A stretch of DNA of 64,000 nucleotides from DAIDKA01 sp036267975 (lineage in GTDB: Bacteria > Pseudomonadota > Gammaproteobacteria > Steroidobacterales > Steroidobacteraceae): the NCBI GenBank assembly GCA_036267975.1, contig DATAVA010000020.1, positions 4,985 through 68,984 on the forward strand. The letters run 5' to 3'. The notes beneath the pieces are model-generated. The model did not search any database and was not told the origin of the DNA. It saw nothing but the letters and a program-made list of their open reading frames with translations. This document shows, piece after piece, positions 25,779-33,052 of the stretch. The position numbers were made by a program, and so were the translations under genes. How positions within the stretch are numbered: the stretch's first letter is position 1; every line of letters begins with the position of its first letter.

Positions 25779-27210
25779 GAGGATGGTTGCCGCCTGCGCT
25801 GCGCTGCTGGCAGGCTGCGCCACCCGCGTTCCGCAGCTCCTGAACCCGCAAATCGTGCCGAAGTCGTTTGTCGGGGCGAATGCCGATCGGGAGCCCGTCT
25901 GGCCCCGAACGGATTGGTGGCAGACATTCGCCAACCCGGAATTGTCCGGATTCATTGACGCGGCGCAGACCGGCAATCGCGATCTCGCGGTCGCTGCCAC
26001 CCGGGTCATCGAGGCGCGCGCGCAGACCACGATTCAGCGCGCAGCGCTCTTTCCGCAGTTGAACCTGCAGGCGCAGGGGCAACGCTCGGGAGCGAATAGC
26101 AGTCAGTTGAACAATTTCACCAATTCCGTAAGCGGCAATTCATTCGGCCTAACGCTCGGTGCAAGTTACGAGGTCGATGTCTGGGGCCTTGCGCGCAGCA
26201 CTCTGCGCGCGGCCACCGAAACGCTCAAATCCGCGCGTTTTTCTCGACAGGCGGTCGCACTGACCGTCACCGCGGATGTCGCCAATGCGTACTTTAATGT
26301 ACTCGCGCTGCGCAAACGCATTGCGATCGCGAACGAGGATATTATCGCGATCAATGGCATTCTGCAGACCATCCAGCTGCGGGTCTCGACCGGCACTTCC
26401 TCGCATCTGGATCTGGCACAGGAGCGGGCCCAGGTAGAGTCCGTCGAGGCCGAGCTTCCGGAACTCGAGGAGCAGGAACTGGAAGCGCGCACGGCGCTCG
26501 CCGTGCTGCTCGGCGAGCCTCTGCAGACCCTGCAGGTCCGGGCGTCGACCCTCGAAGCCATTCGCCTGCCGCTCGTCAGTCCCGGGCTTCCCTCCGAGCT
26601 GCTGTTGCGGCGACCGGACGTGGCGCAGGCCGAGTCCGATCTCGCCAGTGCCCATGCCAGCGTCGATGCGGCCCGCGCGGCATTTCTGCCGCAGTTCGCA
26701 CTCAGCGGCAGTGACGGCTTCGCCAGCGCGGCCATCGGCGCACTGCTGCACGGTCCGAGCGTCGCGTGGGACTACGGTGGCAGCCTGCTGCAATCCGTGT
26801 TCGATGGCGGCAAGCTGGTCGGACAGAAAAAGCTCGCGGAAGGCACGCAGCAGGAACTCATCGCGAGCTATCAACGCGCGGTTCTCAACGCCTATGCCGA
26901 TGTCGAGACGGCGCTGGGCCAGGTGAAACACTTCGACCTCGCGGAGCAGCACCTGGGACGCGAAGTCGACGCCGCCCGGGAGTCCTTCCAGATTTCCCAG
27001 CTTCAATATCGCCAAGGGACCACCGACTTGCTAACCGTGCTGCAGTCGCAACAGACTCTTTTCTCCGCAGAAGACCAGCTGGCTCAGGTCACTTTGGCAC
27101 GCATGCAATCCGTGGTTCACCTGTACGAAGCGCTCGGCGGCGGCTGGCAGGAGCAGGCTGCCGATCGCACGCAGTTCACGTCGTCTCCTGTTCCGACGTC
27201 AACCGACTGA
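25771..27210 (+). CDS. NodT/OprM-type outer-membrane efflux lipoprotein of the second system
   Basis: I start at the ATG at 25771, which overlaps the permease stop (ATGAGTAG) and places the lipobox ALLAGC at Cys16; the product has 479 residues. Two efflux repeats are present, with the family motif WDYGGSLLQSVFDGGKLVGQKK and the end LARMQSVVHLYEALGGGW. It completes the adaptor-ATPase-permease-duct operon. The last 35 bases overlap an antisense vapC remnant. Confidence 0.92.
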   Translation: MSRRMVAACAALLAGCATRVPQLLNPQIVPKSFVGANADREPVWPRTDWWQTFANPELSGFIDAAQTGNRDLAVAATRVIEARAQTTIQRAALFPQLNLQAQGQRSGANSSQLNNFTNSVSGNSFGLTLGASYEVDVWGLARSTLRAATETLKSARFSRQAVALTVTADVANAYFNVLALRKRIAIANEDIIAINGILQTIQLRVSTGTSSHLDLAQERAQVESVEAELPELEEQELEARTALAVLLGEPLQTLQVRASTLEAIRLPLVSPGLPSELLLRRPDVAQAESDLASAHASVDAARAAFLPQFALSGSDGFASAAIGALLHGPSVAWDYGGSLLQSVFDGGKLVGQKKLAEGTQQELIASYQRAVLNAYADVETALGQVKHFDLAEQHLGREVDAARESFQISQLQYRQGTTDLLTVLQSQQTLFSAEDQLAQVTLARMQSVVHLYEALGGGWQEQAADRTQFTSSPVPTSTD

Positions 27211-27488
27211 GACCGATGAATCCGATACCGGCTTTCGTGGCCGCGCTTGAGGTCCGCGTCCAATGTCGCCAAGGGGAGTGCTGCGCGAACTGCGAGTTCC
27301 AGATAGGAGGCATCGTAGGCCGATAGGCGATATCGACGCGCCAGCTCAAGGGTGTCCGTGACTGTCCGCGCATAGGTTTCAGGGTCACAGGCGATCGGGG
27401 CGGCCGCGATTGCGGCCCTGAACACGCGGCTGCGCTCCAGGGACAGGTCTCCTCGGGCTTCGCACATGCCGATCACGTTGGCGATCGC
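27176..27488 (-). pseudogene. vapC (PIN-domain toxin) remnant, N-terminally truncated and frameshifted
   Basis: On the minus strand the translation from about 27488 reads AIANVIGMCEARGDLSLERSRVFRAAI and continues to LARRYRLSAYDASYLELAVRAALPLATLDADLKR, a clear PIN-domain C-terminal half with two of the acidic metal ligands (SAYDASY and LDADL). Just after DADLKR the frame must change to continue as AATKAGIGFIGLSRL to a stop at 27176-27178. The first half with the leading Asp is absent, and no vapB antitoxin was found. I infer a dead toxin-antitoxin locus. Confidence 0.65.
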
Positions 27489-27558
27489 CGTACTGCAGCG
27501 GCGCCCTGCGTAGGACCTATGCTCATTCCCCACCCCGGTGCACGAAATTTGATCAATA

Positions 27559-27629
27559 TTACGTATGAATTTTCGCCATAGATTGGCGTATCTTGCAGTA
27601 TTCCGTAACTTCTCATACGCTATACGTAT
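27559..27629. promoter_or_regulatory. AT-rich promoter/operator region before the esterase-marR-phyH operon
   Basis: An AT-rich island contains the inverted repeat CGCCA-N5-TGGCG (27574-27588), the palindrome ATACGTAT (27622-27629) and a close copy TTACGTAT (27559-27566). These could be operators for the MarR protein encoded in the operon. No clear -35/-10 pair was assigned. Confidence 0.45.
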
Positions 27630-27653
27630 TATCCAGAAGATGCCGAGGTCATC

Positions 27654-29159
27654 GTGGCGCGCAAGCACAGCCCCCTTCCGATCCTGATCCTGTGCATTGG
27701 ATTGTTTCCCCCCTACGCCTTGGCTGAGCCGGTCCAGGTACGCATCGACAGCGGTGCGCTCATCGGAACAGGCGGCGGTGAGGTGGAGTCCTTCAAGGGC
27801 GTTCCCTATGCCGCACCCCCCGTCGGAGAGCTGCGCTGGCGGGCACCCCGGCCACCCGCGAACTGGCAAAAGCCGCTCAGCGCCGTGGACTTCGGCGCCT
27901 CCTGCCCGCAGACACCGCCACCGCGGGTTCCGCAGGGTAGCGCGGCCGAGCACACCAGCGAGGACTGCCTGACGCTCAATGTGTGGGCACCCAGTCCGGC
28001 CGCAAAGGCGGCTCCCGTGATGGTGTGGATCCACGGCGGGAGCAATATCCAGGGCACCGGTGCCGGGGTCTACTACGACGGCAGCGCATTCGCGCGTGAC
28101 GGCGTGGTGCTCGTGACCCTCAACTACCGTCTTGGACTGCTCGGCTTTTTCGCGCATCCGGCGCTCACGCGCGAGGCGGCCGGCAGCGCGACGGCGAACT
28201 TCGGCCTGCTCGATCAACTCGCGGCACTTGCGTGGGTTCACCGCAACATTGCCGCGTTCGGCGGTGATCCGGGCAATGTCACCGTGTTCGGTGAGTCGGC
28301 GGGCGCCATGGATACCGTGGCACTCCTGACGGCGCCCGCTGCGAAGGGCCTGTTCCACAAGGCCATCGTCGAGTCAGCTCCCATGGACGAGGACTGGCCG
28401 TCGCTTGCCGCGGCGAGCAGCGCCGGAGCGACGACAGCCACGGCGCTGGATCTGCCGGGTGAGCGGGCAACCCTGGCGCAGCTGCGCGCCGTGCCGATGC
28501 AGCGGCTCGTCGAGGCAAGTGTTCGGTTGAGCGCGCCGGTGATCGACGGGGTACTGCTGCGCCAGCCACCGTTCGAGGCGCTGAACAAAGGAGTCGGCGT
28601 CGATGTACCGCTCATCATCGGCACGAACGGCAACGAGGCCTCCCTGCTCGGCGCAAATCCGAATCTCGACTATTTCAAGCGCGCCGATTTCCCGGCGTTG
28701 CGTACCCTATATGGCTCGCAGTCCGAATCCGACGCGGACCTCGCGCGATCGGTGTTTCGTGATATGCGCTTCGCAATGCCGGCGCGCTGGATCGCCGGAC
28801 ACCGGGCCGGCACGGCGCCCGCATACCTGTACCGCTTCGAGTACGTGCTGAGCCTGCTGCGCAGCCGGCGCACGGGAGCCGATCACGGCTCGGAGATCCC
28901 GTACGTGTTCTCATCCTGGGGTAACTATCCACTGTCCGAGACCGATCACGACGTGACCGCGGTGATGCACGCATGCTGGATCGGGTTCGCCCGCACCGGC
29001 GTACCGGACTGTAAAGGTGGCCCGGCTTGGCCCGCGTATCGCCCGCAAACCGACCTGCTCATGCACTTCGGCGATCAGCCGGCGGTCGAGAAGACGCCGG
29101 ACGGAAGCGTGCTCGATACGCTCGCTGAACGGGCCGCGAAGGACCGCAGCGGAAAATGA
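27654..29159 (+). CDS. secreted type-B carboxylesterase
   Basis: The GTG at 27654 follows GAGG with a suitable spacer and opens a signal peptide (PILILCIGLFPPYALA-E) of a 501-residue alpha/beta hydrolase. The oxyanion motif HGGS (127-130) and nucleophile elbow GESAG (Ser215) are present, and the sequence SEDCLTLNVWAP (102-113) is a type-B esterase signature. It hydrolyses carboxylic esters in the periplasm or outside. The stop overlaps the marR start (ATGA), so expression is coupled to a regulator. Confidence 0.93.
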   Translation: MARKHSPLPILILCIGLFPPYALAEPVQVRIDSGALIGTGGGEVESFKGVPYAAPPVGELRWRAPRPPANWQKPLSAVDFGASCPQTPPPRVPQGSAAEHTSEDCLTLNVWAPSPAAKAAPVMVWIHGGSNIQGTGAGVYYDGSAFARDGVVLVTLNYRLGLLGFFAHPALTREAAGSATANFGLLDQLAALAWVHRNIAAFGGDPGNVTVFGESAGAMDTVALLTAPAAKGLFHKAIVESAPMDEDWPSLAAASSAGATTATALDLPGERATLAQLRAVPMQRLVEASVRLSAPVIDGVLLRQPPFEALNKGVGVDVPLIIGTNGNEASLLGANPNLDYFKRADFPALRTLYGSQSESDADLARSVFRDMRFAMPARWIAGHRAGTAPAYLYRFEYVLSLLRSRRTGADHGSEIPYVFSSWGNYPLSETDHDVTAVMHACWIGFARTGVPDCKGGPAWPAYRPQTDLLMHFGDQPAVEKTPDGSVLDTLAERAAKDRSGK

Positions 29160-29602
29160 CTACCGAGGCAACGGACCTGGAGGCCGCTTCACGGTCGATC
29201 ATGGCGGCGGTGTTGCACCTCAGTCGCCGCCTGCGTGCGCAGCGTCCGGCCTCCTCGGTGAGTCTGTCGCAGTTGAGCGTGCTCGGGACCCTGAATCGCC
29301 TCGGTGCGATGCCGGCGGCCCGGCTGGCCGACCACGAACGACTGCAACCGCAGTCACTCACGCGGATGATTGCCGAGTTGGAAGCGGACGAACTCATTGT
29401 GCGCCGGCGCGGCACAGCCGATCGGCGCACGCTGATCATTGAGCTCACTGCGAAAGGGCAGCTGGCATTGGTACGCGATATCGGTGCCCGGCGCGAATGG
29501 CTGGAGCGGGCGATGGCGGCAACACTGGGCCCGACGGAGCGAGCGCTGCTGCAGTTGAGCGCCGATGTGATGCTGAAAGTGGCGGCCTGCGATCTGGGTT
29601 AG
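29156..29602 (+). CDS. MarR-family transcriptional regulator
   Basis: The 148-residue protein has the MarR winged helix (SLSQLSVLGTLNRLGAMPAARLADHERLQPQSLTRMIAELEADELIVRRRGTADRRTLIIELTAKG, about residues 38-103). It overlaps the esterase stop by 4 bases and precedes the dioxygenase gene by 7 bases. A MarR protein inside the operon commonly represses it and responds to an aromatic or ester-like ligand. The candidate operators lie at 27559-27629. Confidence 0.92.
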   Translation: MTTEATDLEAASRSIMAAVLHLSRRLRAQRPASSVSLSQLSVLGTLNRLGAMPAARLADHERLQPQSLTRMIAELEADELIVRRRGTADRRTLIIELTAKGQLALVRDIGARREWLERAMAATLGPTERALLQLSADVMLKVAACDLG

Positions 29603-29609
29603 CCGCCGC

Positions 29610-30362
29610 ATGCCGCCCCCCTTCCATTGGACTGCGGATTTCGTTCGTGATGGGTTCGCCGTGTTCCCGGGCCTGATCGACGCGACGGCGATTGCCTCAG
29701 TGCGCGCGATAATCGATGCGGACCTTCGCGCCAACTACGATCCGTCCCGGCAGGCCCAGTACGACAGCGGCAGTTTCTGTCCCGATCTGCGTGGCACCCC
29801 GCAGATCATGGGCCTGTTCCATCACGACGGGGTCCGCCAACGGGTCGACGAACTGGTAGAAATGGACAAGGTAGGCTTTGACGGTGGGCAGATTGCCATT
29901 CGTCGAGCCCACAACGAGGACAGGCCGCAACCGCCTACGCCCCACATCGACGGAATTCCAACTCCGGCCAATGGGCTAAGCGGCCCTGAACTCACTCCAT
30001 TTACCTTGCTGGTCGGCGTCTTCCTCAGTGCTGTACGCACGGAGTTTGCGGGGAATTTCACGATATGGCCGGGATCACGCCGGTTGATCGAAACGTGCTT
30101 CATCGAACGCGGTCCGCAGGCGATGCGCGCGGGAATGCCGAAAGTCGCGCTGGCCGAACCGCGCCAGCTGTTGTGCTCGCCAGGCGATGTTGTGTTCTGC
30201 CATTACCAGCTCGCGCACGCCGCCGCGGTCAACACCTCGGACTTCGACCGCTACGCGGTTTTCTTCCGGGTTTGGCATCATGACGTGCGCACCAGGCAAG
30301 CACGCTGGAGTCACTTGACGAATATCTGGACTGGCTGGAAGGTCGGCCCGGCCTCAGCCTGA
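29610..30362 (+). CDS. phytanoyl-CoA dioxygenase (PhyH) family oxygenase
   Basis: The 250-residue protein has the 2-oxoglutarate/Fe(II) dioxygenase features: an HxD pair in TPHIDGIP, a distal His in FCHYQLAHAAAVN and a following Arg in DRYAVFFRV. PhyH relatives hydroxylate lipids or secondary metabolites; the substrate here is unknown. The gene is third in the esterase-marR operon, which suggests a catabolic or detoxifying unit. Its last 9 bases overlap the end of the convergent diguanylate cyclase gene. Confidence 0.85.
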   Translation: MPPPFHWTADFVRDGFAVFPGLIDATAIASVRAIIDADLRANYDPSRQAQYDSGSFCPDLRGTPQIMGLFHHDGVRQRVDELVEMDKVGFDGGQIAIRRAHNEDRPQPPTPHIDGIPTPANGLSGPELTPFTLLVGVFLSAVRTEFAGNFTIWPGSRRLIETCFIERGPQAMRAGMPKVALAEPRQLLCSPGDVVFCHYQLAHAAAVNTSDFDRYAVFFRVWHHDVRTRQARWSHLTNIWTGWKVGPASA

Positions 30363-31604
30363 GGCGGCCTTGGCGATCGGCGCCTCGCTGCTGGCGAAGA
30401 CTCCCGTCGTCACCGCTTCCTGCTCGCGATCCAGAATCGTGAATCGATTGCGTCCGGCATGCTTCGCGGCATACAGGCCTCGATCGGCCAGAAGGATCGC
30501 CCCCTGTGGGCTGCGCTCCGCGCTGGGGCGAACGAAGGCCGCGCCGGTGCTCACGGTCACCATGGGCGAGACCGTGGAACTCGGATGCCGCATACCGAGT
30601 GCTTCGACCCGGCGTTGCACGCCCTCGGCCACCAGGGCGACATGTTCACGTGACACGTCGTAGAGGATGATGGCGAGTTCCTCGCCGCCATAGCGCGCCG
30701 ATAGATCCAACGGGCGGCGCGCCGTCGCGGCCACCACGTTCGCGATGTTCTGCAATGCCGCATCCCCGGCCTGGTGTCCGAGGCTGTCGTTGAAGGCCTT
30801 GAAGAAATCGACATCGATCAGCATGACGGCCAAGCAGCGTCCGTCGCGTTGGGCCAACTGCCATACCCGTCGCAGATGCTCATCAAAGGCGCGCCGGTTC
30901 TTCAGACCCGTGAGCCCGTCGCGCGAAGCCATCTCCCCGACGCGACGATTTTCCAGGTACACGCTGCGCACGGAACGCTCCAGTGCAATGGCGACGACAC
31001 TCGCCATCAACATGGCAAAGGCGATTTGTCCGATGACGGATACCACCGTCATGACGGGCAGCGGCTGGCGCACGGCGCTCACGATTGCCACGAGCACCAC
31101 GGCAAAGTTGATCAGCAGCGACTGCCGGAATTGCAGCCCGCTCAAGAAGCTTGCGCCAAAGGCGCACACCGCAACCGCCGACAGGAATTCCGGATGGGAA
31201 CCGAGAATCGCGCGCACGAATACGGCGTTGAGGCAGACATGGCCGAGGAGCGTCAGCGGCATCGCCATGCTGGCGTACACGCGCGAAAAGTCGGCGCGCC
31301 ACGCGAGCGCGCACATCGTTGCGCGGCAGGTGACCGCGATGCCGATCAGCCACAGTCGCAGCGGCCCCATTTCGGGCACCGACAACGGCAGTGACAGCTG
31401 CCGATAACCGGCCAGGTACAGCAGGCTCTCGCCGCTCAGCAGCACCACCGCCACGCACAGCACCGCGGTATGCCATGCCCGGATCCCCGGGCGGAACACC
31501 CGTAGACTGAACTCGATGTAGTCTGATTCGATGGGTTCCGGAAAGCGCCGCGGAAGCAGCGGCCTTCCGGATGCGGCGTGATGCGAGTCTTCGTCACCGA
31601 ACAT
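30354..31604 (-). CDS. membrane diguanylate cyclase (GGDEF)
   Basis: The 416-residue protein has about six membrane helices (residues 45-210) and a C-terminal GGDEF domain. The active site reads GGEEL (306-310) and is preceded by an I-site RPLD (297-300) at the canonical five-residue distance, so product inhibition is expected. The GTP-binding lead-in ASRDGLTGLKNRRAFDEHL is intact. It should make c-di-GMP, the ligand of the riboswitch found at 51.9 kb. The regulatory input of its membrane part is unknown. Confidence 0.93.
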   Translation of the reverse strand: MFGDEDSHHAASGRPLLPRRFPEPIESDYIEFSLRVFRPGIRAWHTAVLCVAVVLLSGESLLYLAGYRQLSLPLSVPEMGPLRLWLIGIAVTCRATMCALAWRADFSRVYASMAMPLTLLGHVCLNAVFVRAILGSHPEFLSAVAVCAFGASFLSGLQFRQSLLINFAVVLVAIVSAVRQPLPVMTVVSVIGQIAFAMLMASVVAIALERSVRSVYLENRRVGEMASRDGLTGLKNRRAFDEHLRRVWQLAQRDGRCLAVMLIDVDFFKAFNDSLGHQAGDAALQNIANVVAATARRPLDLSARYGGEELAIILYDVSREHVALVAEGVQRRVEALGMRHPSSTVSPMVTVSTGAAFVRPSAERSPQGAILLADRGLYAAKHAGRNRFTILDREQEAVTTGVFASSEAPIAKAASG

Positions 31605-31831
31605 GGCAGTTCAATAGCGCGCCTAAGCCTAAGTCATTCGAAGCTAGCAGAGACACGGTCCCGCGGATGTGATCCGGCGCGCAGGCGTGGCGGGGGCGCC
31701 ACCGACCAACTGAGACGCAGTTCGCACTCGGCGGCCGTCCGCTGGTTCTGTGAGGTAGCCCCTAGGTTTCCCGATTGCAAGCGGTCACGATGCGAGCCTG
31801 GATCAATGCGGATTGCAATGAGCTTGAGCTG

Positions 31832-33043
31832 ATGTCCCCGCAGTCGAACCCATACCCAACGCCTGACGGCGCAGACGAATTGCCCGTGGATTCGCCATCG
31901 CAGGACGATCTGCTGGCGTTGATTCCAGACATGGAGCTGCTGGAGAACTCCGCCATAGATGCGCGGCTCACTCAGGCGGCCATCGCCGCGGCAGCCGGCT
32001 CAGGCCGCAAATCGGCTGCCGCGCCGAAACTGACCGATCGCCACACGGCTACGACGCTGCGCATGACCGCACCCCAGGTGCTGATCAGCGATGACCCCTA
32101 TGCCGATCTGATGCCGGAACCGGACTCCGTCGACGACGGCGCGGCGGGAAGCCGCGCCCTTCCAGTGGCACAGCCCCCCGCCCCGGCCGCCGCGTCGGTG
32201 CCGGTGGTAAAACCGCAGGCGCCGGCGATCCCGCGTCCGGTCGCACCGGTCGCGAGGCCGCCCGTTGCCGTTGCAGCCGCGAAGCCTGCGACAGCGGCGA
32301 ACGTGCGCAAGGTACCCAATCCGGATACGGTGTCGGTACCGCCGGTGATGGATCGTGAGTTCATTGCCCGCAACCATATTGTCGAACTGTATTTATCGGG
32401 GCGCCTGCCGGTGCGCGGAGCGACCGTATTCGAGCGCTTCTGTCGTGAGAATCCGCAGATCCTGGATGACATCGGTCTGCCCGAGCGCGTACATACAGGC
32501 CTGCGCCTGCTCGAGGCCAGTGGCAAGCCGGAGCCGTGGCAGGACAAGCCAAAACAATTCTGGGAGCGACCCTATATTCCGGCGGCGTTATCTGGCCTGG
32601 TGCTGCTGCTGGGCATCTCGCTGCTGATGCTCAACCGTCAGTTGACCGAGCAGACGCAAAAGGTGACGGCGCTGCACCAGCTGGTGACGGATCAACCCGT
32701 CGATGCGGCCACCGCCACCGTCGGTGTCCATCTGCAGCCCACGCACGTTGGACCGACCGCGGCCATCGCGGCCAACATTGGTGGTTCGGCGGCGGAACTG
32801 GTCAACGTCAAGATTGATCTCACCCATTCGGACTTCAGGGCCTTTCGCGTCACCATCGACCGTGCGAATCAGGGCCGGGTCGCGGTGCTCAATAATCTGA
32901 TCAAGGATTCGAACAACGAACTGGGTTTCTCGCTGAACACATCGGCCTTCGGCCCCGGGCTGTATCTTCTGACGATCGAGGGCCTGGACTGGCGCGGCGA
33001 TCCGCAACCGGATTCGTGGGCCGCGATCACCATCCGCCACTGA
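31832..33043 (+). CDS. orphan membrane-anchored protein with long disordered N-terminus
   Basis: I do not recognise this protein. From the ATG at 31832 (403 residues; earlier starts at 31775 and 31790 are possible) it has an acidic, then Pro/Ala-rich N-terminal half. A conserved-looking helical module follows (DREFIARNHIVELYLSGRLPVRGATVFERFCRENPQILDDIGL, about 180-225), then one membrane helix (YIPAALSGLVLLLGISLLML, about 253-272) and a C-terminal beta-rich domain of about 110 residues. The order resembles an anti-sigma factor, cytoplasmic module then periplasmic domain, but no zinc motif or sigma-factor gene accompanies it. Confidence 0.6.
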   Translation: MSPQSNPYPTPDGADELPVDSPSQDDLLALIPDMELLENSAIDARLTQAAIAAAAGSGRKSAAAPKLTDRHTATTLRMTAPQVLISDDPYADLMPEPDSVDDGAAGSRALPVAQPPAPAAASVPVVKPQAPAIPRPVAPVARPPVAVAAAKPATAANVRKVPNPDTVSVPPVMDREFIARNHIVELYLSGRLPVRGATVFERFCRENPQILDDIGLPERVHTGLRLLEASGKPEPWQDKPKQFWERPYIPAALSGLVLLLGISLLMLNRQLTEQTQKVTALHQLVTDQPVDAATATVGVHLQPTHVGPTAAIAANIGGSAAELVNVKIDLTHSDFRAFRVTIDRANQGRVAVLNNLIKDSNNELGFSLNTSAFGPGLYLLTIEGLDWRGDPQPDSWAAITIRH

Positions 33044-33052
33044 GGCTCGCGC

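Noticed and set aside
27117..28358. 413-residue minus-strand open frame
   Set aside because: Its upstream part is antisense to the esterase and only its C-terminal third shows a PIN domain, which is described as the vapC remnant instead.
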